Source: Klenkia marina
GTDB taxonomy: Bacteria > Actinomycetota > Actinomycetes > Mycobacteriales > Geodermatophilaceae
DNA: 64,000 nt
Direction: 5' to 3'
Assembly (NCBI RefSeq): GCF_900101025.1
Contig: NZ_FMUH01000001.1
Coordinates: 682,001 to 746,000, forward strand
Of the stretch, positions 19,384-29,071 are shown in pieces (position 1 is the first letter of the stretch; each line of letters begins with the position of its first letter). A program made the translations under genes and the position numbers. Under the pieces are notes generated by a model. That model was given only the letters and a program-made list of their open reading frames with translations. It searched no databases and was not told the DNA's origin.

Positions 19384-19755
19384 GTGGACGGCCGGATGCG
19401 CGAGTCGACGGTGCACCCACCGGCGTCGGTGCCCGCCGTGCCGCCCGGCCCGTGGGTGCTCTGCGGCGCCGACGGCCACGGCGTCCCGCTGCCCGACGAG
19501 GTGGCCGAGGTGCTGGCCCTGGCGCTGGACGCGTTCGCGCACGGTGCCGCGGTGACGCTCACCCCGCACGAGCGCACGCTCACCACCCAGGAGGCCGCGG
19601 ACCTGCTCGGTGTGAGCAGACCCACCGTGGTGCGGCTGCTCGACCACGGGGCGATCCCCTACGACCAGCCCGGCAGCCACCGCCGGCTGAAGCTCTCCGA
19701 CGTCCTCGAGCACCAGCGCCGCTGCCACCACGAGGACCCACCGCTGCCTGCCTGA
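19384..19755 (+). CDS. Small excisionase-type helix-turn-helix DNA-binding protein
   Basis: 123 residues. The C-terminal half is a MerR/excisionase-like winged helix: TTQEAADLLGVSRPTVVRLLDHGAIPYDQPGSHRRLKLSDVLEH, a form common in actinobacterial antitoxins and small regulators. The N-terminal ~50 residues are not recognised. GTG 19384 is favoured by the -10 element placed for leaderless translation; ATG 19396 is an alternative. No PIN-domain toxin follows, so an antitoxin role has no support here. Being divergent from the second Mrp operon, it might regulate that operon; this is inference from position only. Confidence 0.75.
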   Translation: MDGRMRESTVHPPASVPAVPPGPWVLCGADGHGVPLPDEVAEVLALALDAFAHGAAVTLTPHERTLTTQEAADLLGVSRPTVVRLLDHGAIPYDQPGSHRRLKLSDVLEHQRRCHHEDPPLPA

Positions 19756-19770
19756 GGCCACACCACCCCC

Positions 19771-19830
19771 GGGCAAGGGAGCCCTTCCGTACCGGAGGCG
19801 GCCTGCCCGGGGTGGAAGGGATCCCTCGCC
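19771..19830. repeat. Imperfect inverted repeat, degenerate copy of a GGGATCCC intergenic element
   Basis: GGGCAAGGGAGCCCTTCC (19771-19788) is inverted at about 19813-19830 (15 of 18 positions pair). The same core occurs almost perfectly at 34985-35045. The element lies between the convergent 3' ends of the helix-turn-helix gene and the ABC-F gene, so it probably works as a bidirectional terminator; the repeated sequence suggests a dispersed genomic repeat. The rest of 19831-19890 shows nothing I recognise. Confidence 0.6.
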
Positions 19831-19890
19831 TCGGCGGGAGCGCGAGCCGGGGCCGCGGAACCCGGGGGGGGCCGAGGCGCGGCCAGCGCC

Positions 19891-21690
<1,800 letters not shown>

Positions 21691-21786
21691 AGAGCACCCA
21701 TGGTCCGGCATGCGGGTCGGCGCCGGTGCGGCGGCCCGCAGCGCCCGCCGGGGAGAGCACCGCGGGCCGGCCGTGCCGATCTGCCG

Positions 21787-21808
21787 GGGCACTGCCGATA
21801 GGCGCGGC
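21787..21808 (+). promoter_or_regulatory. Conserved promoter element, copy 1
   Basis: GGGCACTGCCGATAGG (21787-21802) recurs base for base at 23919-23934. In both places GATAGG occupies -12 to -7 from a GTG start, six bases before it. This suggests the same sigma factor and leaderless transcripts for the two paralogous surface-protein genes. Function is inferred. Confidence 0.5.
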
Positions 21809-23215
21809 GTGACCTCCCGTCTGCTCGCCCGCCGCCCCCTCCAGCTGGGCGGGCTGCTCCTCGCCGCCACCACCGTGGGCCTGGCCACTTCCCCGGCCGC
21901 CCTCGCCGAGGACCTCCCGACGCCGCAGGCCGACCCGTCGGCCGATGCCGGCACCCCGCAGGTGCTGCCCCCCGCCCCCACCACGTCGACCACCACGTCG
22001 ACCACCACCGGGACCGACACCACCGGGGGCGGATCGTCCGTGACCGACCAGTCGGCCGACCAGGACGGGGCGGCGCCGCAGGTCGCCGCGGCGAACCCGC
22101 CCGGCGCCCATTTCGGCACCGGCAAGCTGAACCCGTCCCTGAACACCACCGCGGACCCCCTGCCCGCGGGCGCGGTCCTGGCCGCCGCCGGCGCGCAGCT
22201 CGAGATCCGCTTCAGCCAGATGGGCGGCGCGCCGTCCACGGCCAGCGGCACCTGCGACCTCGTCGCCCCGTACCCGTCGAGCCCCCTCATCACCGACTGC
22301 AGGTTCCGTCCCGGCCACTCGCTGCAGACCCAGGACTACGGTGCGGGCCCGGCCCCGACCCTGCCGGCCGACTCCGTCTTCACCCTCACCCTCGTGCAGC
22401 CGCCGACGTCGGGTCAGCTGCTGGCTGCACCCATGTCCGTCCAGGGGTGGACGGACACCACCGCGAGCCCCGGCTTGGACAGCGACCTGCGGCTGGCTGT
22501 CAGGCACGGCTACCGGGCGCTCGGGGTGGCCGTGGTCGACGGCGCACCGGCCGGCACCCGGGTGCTGCTGTGCCCGGCCGTCGGAAACGGCTGCGCGAAC
22601 GGGTCGACACCGGTCCCCGCCACCACCGACGCCTCCGGCCTGGCCACGTTCGACGGCCGCTACCTGCCCGGTGACTACCTGCTCATCCGCGGCACCGAGC
22701 GCACCCGGTTCACCGTGGCCCCGGCCACCACCACGACCGAGCGCGACACCCCGCTGCTGCTGAGCCTCGGCGTGCCCGTCACCCCGCTCACCCCGACCCC
22801 GACCCCTGCGCCGCCCACCTCGGCACCGGGCGCCGCCACCGCCGCGTCGGCGACGCTGGCCGTGGGTCGGCAGCAGACCGTCACGGCCGGCGGGTTCACC
22901 CCCGGTGAGACGGTGCGCGGCACGCTGTACTCGACCCCGGTCGACCTGGGCACCGCGGTCGCCGATGCCCAGGGCGTCGCCACCTTCACCTTCACCGTCC
23001 CCGCGGGCCTGGAGGTCGGCGTGCACACGGTCACGGCGGTGGGGCTGACCAGCGGCTCGACCAGCACGGTCACCTTCACCGTGACCGCGGGCGGCGACGC
23101 GGTCCTCGCGACGACCGGTGTGGACGTGGCCCCGCTGCTCGGCCTCGGCGCCCTGGCCGTCGGTGCGGGCTCGGCGCTGGCGTTCGCCGGCACGCGGCGT
23201 CGTCGGACGGCATGA
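21809..23215 (+). CDS. Secreted LAXTG-anchored surface protein, copy 1
   Basis: 468 residues. Signal peptide in the first ~35 (VTSRLLARRPLQLGG, then a hydrophobic core ending near AALAED). A Thr-rich linker follows, then a segment with FGTGKLNPSLNTTADPLPAGAVLAAAGAQ and four Cys that could form disulfides, a Pro/Thr linker, and an Ig-like surface domain (AVGRQQTVTAGGFTPGETVRGTLYS) around residues 350-430. The C-terminus has LATTG (433-437), a hydrophobic helix and RRRR: a class E sortase signal (LAXTG). Function unknown. It heads a two-gene unit repeated downstream. Confidence 0.8.
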   Translation: MTSRLLARRPLQLGGLLLAATTVGLATSPAALAEDLPTPQADPSADAGTPQVLPPAPTTSTTTSTTTGTDTTGGGSSVTDQSADQDGAAPQVAAANPPGAHFGTGKLNPSLNTTADPLPAGAVLAAAGAQLEIRFSQMGGAPSTASGTCDLVAPYPSSPLITDCRFRPGHSLQTQDYGAGPAPTLPADSVFTLTLVQPPTSGQLLAAPMSVQGWTDTTASPGLDSDLRLAVRHGYRALGVAVVDGAPAGTRVLLCPAVGNGCANGSTPVPATTDASGLATFDGRYLPGDYLLIRGTERTRFTVAPATTTTERDTPLLLSLGVPVTPLTPTPTPAPPTSAPGAATAASATLAVGRQQTVTAGGFTPGETVRGTLYSTPVDLGTAVADAQGVATFTFTVPAGLEVGVHTVTAVGLTSGSTSTVTFTVTAGGDAVLATTGVDVAPLLGLGALAVGAGSALAFAGTRRRRTA

Positions 23216-23222
23216 TCCCCGC

Positions 23223-23933
23223 GTGACCCCCACCGTCGGCACCGACGTCTGGTACGCCCGGCACACCGTCCCGGACGGCGGGGTGGTGCTGGTCGGCGTC
23301 GCCGGGCCGGGTTTCCCCGACGGCGCGGTGGTCGACCTGCCCGGCCCGCCGGCCCACCCGACGGGCTGGTTGGCCGAGGCGCACGTGCGGGACGCCGGCC
23401 ACGTCCCCGTGCTGGTGCGGGTCTCCCCCGACCTGGCGCCCGGGTCGCCGCACCTGTGGTTCACCCTCGGCCCGGCCGGCGCCGGCGACGCCGTCGACCT
23501 GGTCGCCTTCTCCACCACGGCGCTGGCCGACGGCCGCGTGGTCCCCGCCGCCGACCTAGCCGACGCCGGGGTCACCTGGGCCGACCAGGTGGCGGCCGTG
23601 CGCTGGTCGCCGTCCAGCGGTCTGGTGTCGCAGGTCTACGTCGCCCCGCGCGCCCGGCGGCGCCGGGTCGGCACCCGGGTGGTGATCACCGCCGACGCCG
23701 TCCGGGTGGCCCTGGGGTGGGCGCCGCTGGTCAGCGACGGCCGGGTCACCGACCTGGGCGATGCGTGGCTGTCGGCGCAGTCCGAGGCGTGGCGGGCCCG
23801 GGTGCCGGCCGGCGGCGAGCGTCCGCCGCCGATGACGCCGGAGGACGAGGCGATCGGGCTGCCCACCCGGCTGCTGGTCCGGGACGAGCCCACGGCCTCG
23901 GCACGTACCAACCGGGTCGGGCACTGCCGATAG
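23223..23933 (+). CDS. GNAT-like protein of unknown function, copy 1
   Basis: 236 residues, GTG start 7 bases after the surface-protein stop. I do not recognise a named family. Residues ~140-165 (VSQVYVAPRARRRRVGTRVV) resemble the acetyl-CoA-binding motif A of GNAT acetyltransferases (V-x-P-x-x-R-x-x-G-x-G), though the second Gly is not conserved. The N-terminal half (DVWYARHTVPDG, PDGAVVDLPGPP) is shared with the paralogue at 24897-25520; the two look roughly half identical by eye. No signal peptide or membrane helix, so cytoplasmic. The stop TAG lies inside the promoter element of the next gene. Confidence 0.7.
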   Translation: MTPTVGTDVWYARHTVPDGGVVLVGVAGPGFPDGAVVDLPGPPAHPTGWLAEAHVRDAGHVPVLVRVSPDLAPGSPHLWFTLGPAGAGDAVDLVAFSTTALADGRVVPAADLADAGVTWADQVAAVRWSPSSGLVSQVYVAPRARRRRVGTRVVITADAVRVALGWAPLVSDGRVTDLGDAWLSAQSEAWRARVPAGGERPPPMTPEDEAIGLPTRLLVRDEPTASARTNRVGHCR

Positions 23934-23940
23934 GGGTCGC
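23919..23940 (+). promoter_or_regulatory. Conserved promoter element, copy 2
   Basis: Identical 16-mer to the element at 21787-21802, again with GATAGG at -12 to -7 of a GTG start (23941). Here it doubles as the last codons (GHCR and TAG stop) of the preceding GNAT-like gene, so the promoter was kept although it is embedded in coding sequence. Confidence 0.5.
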
Positions 23941-24900
23941 GTGACCTCTCGCCCGCTCGTGCGCCGTCCCCTGCAGGTCGGCGGCCTGCTGCTCGCCACG
24001 GCCGCCCTCGGCACGGTGCTGGCCCCGGCCGCGTCGGCGATGGTCGACCCCGCCGCCCCGGTCGACCAGACGCCCGACGAGGCCCCGGTCGCCGCTCCGC
24101 GGGTGCTGACGACCTCGCCGGTCTCCTACTTGGGCTCTGAATCCGACCGGGTGGAGTTCGGGGTGGGCAAGGTGCAGGTCTACGTCGCCCCGGCAGCGGA
24201 GGTCGATGCGCCGGAGGAGGAGGACCTGGCGGGAGCGCAGGTCAAGGTGACCCTGCCGGACCCGGACAGCGACGACGGAGCCGAGGTCAGCGCCATCTGC
24301 ACCACCGTCTCGACCGGCCTGTGCGTCTTCCCGGAGGGCTCCCCGGGCATCGTCGACGGGATGCTGTCGGTCAACGGGCGGCAGACGTTCACCGTGGAGC
24401 AGATCGCCGCTCCGACATCGCGGAGATTCACCCTCCCCACGACGGAGAACGCCGTCGTGCACGGGGTCGGCGGCTACTGGATGCCGCTCGAGACGGAGTT
24501 CTCCGAGCTCGACGGCACGGGCGCGACTGCCCCTGTCGGAGCTCCGGCCGTGGTGCAGGCCCTGCAGTGGGACATCGAGCCCCGGCCGGACGACGTCATC
24601 GGCACGATCACCTTCTTCGACCCGCTGGTCACGGTCTCCGCGGGGCAGCCCGGCGACACCGCCGTGCCGCCCGCCCCGGGCATGGCCGGGGCCGCCCCCG
24701 ACGCGACCGCGGCTGCGCCGGGCGTCCCGGTGGTCGCCGATGCGACCGCCGGCACGGCGACGGACGCGGCGACCACCCCGGGCGCCTCGACCCTGGCGCT
24801 GACCGGCGCCGACGTCGGCCCGATGGCCGCGGTCGGCGGCGGCCTGCTGGTGGCGGGGGCCGCCGGCCTCGTGCTCGCCCGTCGCCGGGCGCCCCGCTGA
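23941..24900 (+). CDS. Secreted LAXTG-anchored surface protein, copy 2
   Basis: 319 residues. The signal peptide (VTSRPLVRRPLQVGGLLLATAAL...) is clearly homologous to that of copy 1 at DNA and protein level. The mature part shares the FGVGK segment but is otherwise diverged and lacks the Ig-like domain. It is acidic near residues 80-110 and has two Cys (ICTTVSTGLC). The C-terminus carries LALTG (285-289), a hydrophobic helix and Arg-rich tail, again a class E sortase signal. Unknown function; the partner GNAT-like gene overlaps its stop. Confidence 0.8.
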   Translation: MTSRPLVRRPLQVGGLLLATAALGTVLAPAASAMVDPAAPVDQTPDEAPVAAPRVLTTSPVSYLGSESDRVEFGVGKVQVYVAPAAEVDAPEEEDLAGAQVKVTLPDPDSDDGAEVSAICTTVSTGLCVFPEGSPGIVDGMLSVNGRQTFTVEQIAAPTSRRFTLPTTENAVVHGVGGYWMPLETEFSELDGTGATAPVGAPAVVQALQWDIEPRPDDVIGTITFFDPLVTVSAGQPGDTAVPPAPGMAGAAPDATAAAPGVPVVADATAGTATDAATTPGASTLALTGADVGPMAAVGGGLLVAGAAGLVLARRRAPR

Positions 24901-25520
24901 CCTCGCTCTGGTACGCCCGTCACCCGGTGGGCGACGGGCACGTGCTGGTCGGCGTGGCCTCGATAGCCTTCCCCGACGGTGCCGTGGTCGACCACCCCGG
25001 CCCGCCGTCCCGGCCCGCCGGCTGGCAGGTGGAGGCGCACGTGCCGCAGCCGGGGCGGGCGCCGTCGCGGGTGCTGGTGTCCGAGGACGTCGCCCCGCAG
25101 GCACCGCACCTGTGGTGCGTGCTGCGCGCCGCCGGGCCGCAGGCACCCGGCGGGGACGTCGACCTCGTCGCCTTCTCCACGGCTCACCTGGACGACGGCA
25201 CGCTGGTCGGCGCGGCGACGCTCGAGCAGCTCGACGTCGGCTGGGCCAACCAGGTCGGCGCGGTGCGGTGGAGCGCGGGCACCGGTGTGGTCGGCCAGGT
25301 GTTCGTGGCCCCCGAGCACCGCCGGCTGCGGGTCGCGGCGAAGCTGCTGATGGTCGCCGCGGGCGTGCGGGTGGCCCAGGGCTGGGCCTCGTTGCGCAGC
25401 GACGGCCGGCTCACCGACCTCGGCGACACCTGGCTGACCGCCGCCCCCGACTGGTGGCGCTCACGGGTCCCCGAGCGCACGGCCCACCTGCCCCCGATGG
25501 ATCTCAGGCCAGGCGGGTGA
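24897..25520 (+). CDS. GNAT-like protein of unknown function, copy 2 (probable CTG start)
   Basis: 207 residues, paralogue of the protein at 23223-23933: LWYARHPVGDG, FPDGAVVDHPGPP, DVDLVAFSTAHLDDG and LRSDGRLTDLGDTWL align without gaps. The motif-A-like stretch is VGQVFVAPEHRRLRVAAKLL, so the Gly residues expected to hold acetyl-CoA are replaced by Ala. Alignment puts the start at a CTG in a CTGA overlap with the surface-protein stop; no ATG, GTG or TTG lies at the homologous place. It lacks the C-terminal ~25 residues of copy 1. Its last 17 bases overlap the convergent transglutaminase gene. Confidence 0.65.
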   Translation: MTSLWYARHPVGDGHVLVGVASIAFPDGAVVDHPGPPSRPAGWQVEAHVPQPGRAPSRVLVSEDVAPQAPHLWCVLRAAGPQAPGGDVDLVAFSTAHLDDGTLVGAATLEQLDVGWANQVGAVRWSAGTGVVGQVFVAPEHRRLRVAAKLLMVAAGVRVAQGWASLRSDGRLTDLGDTWLTAAPDWWRSRVPERTAHLPPMDLRPGG

Positions 25521-26457
25521 CCTCCACGACCACCGAGTGCCCCTCGCTGCGCGGGCCGGAGAAGATGCCCTTGAGCGGGGGGACGTCCTTGTAGTCGCGA
25601 CCGCGGCCCAGCGTGACGTGCCGGGTGCCGATCTCGACGACGTTGGTGGGGTCGTAGCCGGTCCAGGCACCGTCCCACCACTCGACCCAGGCATGGCTCT
25701 CGCCCTTGACCGGCTCGCCGATGCCGGCGGCCGGGCGCGGGTGCAGGTAGCCCGAGACGTAGCGGGCCGGGATGCCCAGCGCCCGCAGCAGGCCGACCGA
25801 CACGTGCGCCATGTCCTGGCAGACGCCCTGCCCGCGGGTCCAGGCCTGCATCGCGTTGGTGCGCACGTCGGTCGAGCCGGACAGGTACTGCATGTGGTCG
25901 TGCACGAACCGGCAGATCCGCAGGCCGGCCTCGCGCGGGTCGACGTCGCCGACGGCCTCGCGGGCGGCGCGGACGACGGGGGCGTCCATCGCGGTGAGCC
26001 GGGTGGGGGCGAGCATCTCGCCGAAGCGGTCGAGCACGTCGGGGTCGGACAGGGCGTCCCAGCCGACGACCTCGGCCTGCTCGGGCTCGGGCCCGGCCTC
26101 CACGACCGAGGTGGCGACGACGGCGAGCTCGCGGTGCGGGCCGTGCAGGTCGAACGCGGTGACCGTGGAGCCCCAGTAGTCGCGGTAGGCCTGCATGGTC
26201 GCGGCCGGCTCGACCTCGACCCGCGAGCGCAGCGTGGTCTGCCGGGTGGTGTTCTCCGGGGTCATGCGCGCCTCGTTGTAGGAGCTGCGCACCGGGCCGG
26301 CGTAGGAGAACTTCGTGCGGTGCACGATCTGCAGCCGCCACCGCTCGACCCCGTGCGGCGCGGGCTGGGCCGAGAGCACGCCGGTCTGCGGCACGGCCGA
26401 CCGCGGCAGCGGGCCGGTGACGGGCTCGGGCGAGCGCTGCCCCTGGGACTGGTTCAC
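25504..26457 (-). CDS. Transglutaminase-like protease-fold protein
   Basis: 317 residues. N-terminal bacterial transglutaminase-associated region (VHRTKFSYAGPVRSSYNEARMTP), then the papain-like core with catalytic triad Cys213 (GQGVCQDMAH), His255 (ESHAWVEWW) and Asp269 (YDPTN). Members of this cassette are thought to act as peptidases or amide-forming enzymes in the cytoplasm; no signal peptide is seen. GTG at 26457 overlaps the alpha-E gene stop. Third gene of an ATP-grasp / alpha-E / transglutaminase operon conserved in many bacteria. Converges on the GNAT-like gene, overlapping by 17 bases. Confidence 0.9.
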   Translation of the reverse strand: MNQSQGQRSPEPVTGPLPRSAVPQTGVLSAQPAPHGVERWRLQIVHRTKFSYAGPVRSSYNEARMTPENTTRQTTLRSRVEVEPAATMQAYRDYWGSTVTAFDLHGPHRELAVVATSVVEAGPEPEQAEVVGWDALSDPDVLDRFGEMLAPTRLTAMDAPVVRAAREAVGDVDPREAGLRICRFVHDHMQYLSGSTDVRTNAMQAWTRGQGVCQDMAHVSVGLLRALGIPARYVSGYLHPRPAAGIGEPVKGESHAWVEWWDGAWTGYDPTNVVEIGTRHVTLGRGRDYKDVPPLKGIFSGPRSEGHSVVVEVTRLA

Positions 26458-27404
26458 AGTGCACCCTCCGGGACCCACACCTGGGGGGCCTGCTCGGTGA
26501 AGAACCTGCTGGTCACTGCCTCGCTGGCCGCCGAGCAGGTGCGCTGCAGCTCGTCGAGGCGGGTGGGCAGCTGGGCCAGGATCTCGTCGGTGCCCATGAA
26601 CTCGAGCATCGTGCGGGCCCGCCCGACGATCCGGTGCGCCTCGCCGGCCACGCCGATGCGGTGGCCGTCGCGCACGTTGGAGCGCTCGAGCTCGGCCAGG
26701 CACCCCTCGGCCTGCTCCAGGGCGGCGAACACCGACCGGGGGAACAGCCGGTCCAGCAGCAGGAACTCCGCCGCCCGGCTGGAGTTCACCGCGCCCCGGT
26801 AGGTGCGCAGGTAGGGCTCGTAGGCCCCGGTCGAGCGCAGCACCAGCGTCCAGGACGGCGCGGCGTCACCGGCCAGCACCCGGGTGGAGAGCATGCGGCT
26901 GGTCATGTCGACGCGCTCGAGCGAGCGGCCCAGGATGAGGAACAGCCAGCTCTCGTCGCGGCTCATCGTGGCGTCGGCCAGGCCGAACACCATCGCCGAG
27001 CGCTCGCGGACGAAGCGGAACAGCGAGTGCGGCCCGTACCGGCGGGCCATGGTGCGCTGCTGCGGCAGGGCGTTGTGGGTGACGTTGAGCGATTCCCAGA
27101 TCTCGGCCGAGAGCACCTCGCGGGCACCGCGGGCGTTCTCGCGGGCGGCGCTGAGCGCACCGACGATCGAGCTGGGCGCGATGCGGTCGAAGGCCAGGGT
27201 GGCCAGCACGCGTTCGGTGTCGGCCTCGGCCGGGTCGCACGGGATGCCCATGAGCGAGAGCAGGTTGTGGCAGGCCCGCCGCTCGTCGATCCACGGGTCC
27301 TCGACCAGGCGCTGGGTGTGCACGTCGAGGATGCGGGCGGTGTCGTCGGCGCGCTCCACGTAGCGCCCGATCCAGAACAGCGACTCCGCGATGCGGCTCA
27401 GCAC
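26454..27404 (-). CDS. Alpha-E domain protein (DUF403)
   Basis: 316 residues, mainly helical. The family start is evident: VLSRIAESLFWIGRYVERADDTARILDVH. Other typical pieces are SLMGIPCDP, ESLNVTHNALPQQ and DESWLFLILGRSLERVDMTSRML, with the Glu-Arg helices that give the family its name. Biochemical role unknown; it always travels with circularly permuted ATP-grasp and transglutaminase proteins, which have been proposed to make or modify peptides. GTG start at 27404 overlaps the ATP-grasp stop by seven bases. Confidence 0.92.
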   Translation of the reverse strand: MLSRIAESLFWIGRYVERADDTARILDVHTQRLVEDPWIDERRACHNLLSLMGIPCDPAEADTERVLATLAFDRIAPSSIVGALSAARENARGAREVLSAEIWESLNVTHNALPQQRTMARRYGPHSLFRFVRERSAMVFGLADATMSRDESWLFLILGRSLERVDMTSRMLSTRVLAGDAAPSWTLVLRSTGAYEPYLRTYRGAVNSSRAAEFLLLDRLFPRSVFAALEQAEGCLAELERSNVRDGHRIGVAGEAHRIVGRARTMLEFMGTDEILAQLPTRLDELQRTCSAASEAVTSRFFTEQAPQVWVPEGAL

Positions 27405-28996
27405 GACGGCACCCCCGGCCGCTGCTGCTGCTGTTGCTGCTGCTGGCCCTGGCCGACCGCGTTGTCGTTGGCCGGACCCGGGTCCTGGGCGGGCGGTTCG
27501 TCGGGCAGGTCGGCGGTGGTGAACTCGATCTGCGTGCGGTCGGGCACCGGCGCGTCGGCCGGCCGCGGGCCGGAGATCACCCAGGTGTCCTTGGACCCCC
27601 CGCCCTGGCTGCTGTTGACCACCAGCTCGCCCTCGGGCAGCGCCACCCGGGTGAGCCCGCCGGGCAGCACCCACACGTCGTTGCCGTCGTTGACCGCGAA
27701 GGGGCGCAGGTCGACGTGCCGGGGTGCGATGCGCCCGTCGATGAGGGTCGGGGACGTCGACAGCCCGATCGGCTTCTGCGCGATCCAGTCGCGCGGGCTC
27801 TCCCGCACCTTCACCGCCAGCGCCTCGAGCGTCTGCTCGTCGGCCCGCGGGCCGATGACGATGCCCTTGCCGCCGGAGCCGTCCACCGGCTTGAGCACCA
27901 GGGACGACAGGTTCTCCAGCACCCACTCGGTCGCGTCGCGGTCGTCGAGCCGGTAGGTGTCGGCGTTGGCCAGCACCGGCTCCTCGTTCAGGTAGTACCG
28001 GATGAGGTCGGGCACCCACGTGTAGATCAGCTTGTCGTCGGCGACGCCGTTGCCCACCGCGTTGGCGATCGTGACCCGGCCGGCGCGTGCGGCGTTGAGC
28101 ACGCCCGCGCAGCCGATCACGGAGTCGGAGCGGAAGTGCACCGGGTCGAGGAACTCGTCGTCGATGCGGCGGTAGATGACGTCGACCCGCTGCTGGCCGT
28201 CCGTCGTCCGCATGCTGACCTGGCCACCGGAGCAGACGAGGTCGCGGCCCTCGACCAGCTCGACGCCCATCTGGCGGGCCAGCAGGGCGTGCTCGAAGTA
28301 GGCCGAGTTGTAGACGCCCGGGGTGAGGACGACGACCGTCGGGTCACCGACCGTCGAGGGCGCCGAGGCCTTGAGCGCCGCGAGCAACTTGCTGGGGTAG
28401 TCGGCGACCGGCTGGATGCGGTGGTCGCCGAACAGCTCGGGCAGCACCTGGCTCATGGCCGCCCGGTTGGTGATCACGTAGCTGACGCCCGAGGGTGAGC
28501 GGAGGTTGTCCTCGAGCACCCGGAAGTCGCCGGCCTCGTCGCGCACCAGGTCGATGCCCGACACGTGCACCCGCACCCCGTTGGGCGGCACGAGCCCGTG
28601 CGCGGCCCGGTGGAAGTGCGCGCTGGTGGTGATGACCCGGCGCGGCACGACGCGGTCGGCGAACACCTGGCCGGCGCCGTAGACGTCGGCCAGGAAAGCC
28701 TCGAGCGCGTGCACGCGCTGGGCCACCCCGCGCTCGACGTGCGCCCACTCGTCGGAGCCGATGACCCGGGGCACGATGTCGAGCGGGAAGGGCTGCTCCT
28801 CGCCGGCGTGGGCGAAGGTGACGCCGGCGTCGCGGTAGGTCTGGCTCAGCACGTCGGCGCGGGCCGCCAGCTCCTCGCCCGAGATGTGCTGCAGCGATCC
28901 GAAGAGGCCGGCGTACGGGGGCCTGGGTTGGGCCGGCGCGCCGAACATCTCGTCCCACTGCTCCCCCAGGGGGTAGCCGTCGAAGAGGTCCGCCAT
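27398..28996 (-). CDS. Circularly permuted ATP-grasp protein
   Basis: 532 residues. Features of this family: FRVLEDNLRSPSGVSYVITNR, ANAVGNGVADDKLIYTWVPDLIRYYLNEEP, LVLKPVDGSGGKGIVIGP (nucleotide-binding loop) and RHVDLRPFAV. Such enzymes are predicted ATP-dependent carboxylate-amine ligases. The last ~45 residues are low-complexity and end in a run of eight Gln encoded by mixed CAG/CAA codons; the tail is dispensable-looking and probably variable. ATG at 28996; first gene of the three-gene cassette. No obvious regulator is adjacent. Confidence 0.92.
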   Translation of the reverse strand: MADLFDGYPLGEQWDEMFGAPAQPRPPYAGLFGSLQHISGEELAARADVLSQTYRDAGVTFAHAGEEQPFPLDIVPRVIGSDEWAHVERGVAQRVHALEAFLADVYGAGQVFADRVVPRRVITTSAHFHRAAHGLVPPNGVRVHVSGIDLVRDEAGDFRVLEDNLRSPSGVSYVITNRAAMSQVLPELFGDHRIQPVADYPSKLLAALKASAPSTVGDPTVVVLTPGVYNSAYFEHALLARQMGVELVEGRDLVCSGGQVSMRTTDGQQRVDVIYRRIDDEFLDPVHFRSDSVIGCAGVLNAARAGRVTIANAVGNGVADDKLIYTWVPDLIRYYLNEEPVLANADTYRLDDRDATEWVLENLSSLVLKPVDGSGGKGIVIGPRADEQTLEALAVKVRESPRDWIAQKPIGLSTSPTLIDGRIAPRHVDLRPFAVNDGNDVWVLPGGLTRVALPEGELVVNSSQGGGSKDTWVISGPRPADAPVPDRTQIEFTTADLPDEPPAQDPGPANDNAVGQGQQQQQQQQRPGVPSC

Positions 28997-29071
28997 GGGG
29001 CGAACCTAGTTCCCGGCCGTGAACGGCGCGTTTCGGCGCGCAGGGGCCCGCGGGCAAGGGAGGGTCGGCGG

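Noticed and set aside
19316-19420. Upstream start for the second MrpA
   Set aside because: Overlaps the divergent regulatory gene and adds a charged, unconserved segment; GTG 19315 has a GGAGA site and begins at the first helix.
19384-19890. Toxin-antitoxin locus
   Set aside because: The helix-turn-helix protein resembles antitoxins, but no toxin frame follows; the next DNA is a hairpin repeat and the ABC-F gene on the other strand.
27418-27445. CTG/TTG trinucleotide run as a microsatellite or regulatory repeat
   Set aside because: It is in-frame coding for the Gln tail of the ATP-grasp protein with mixed codons.
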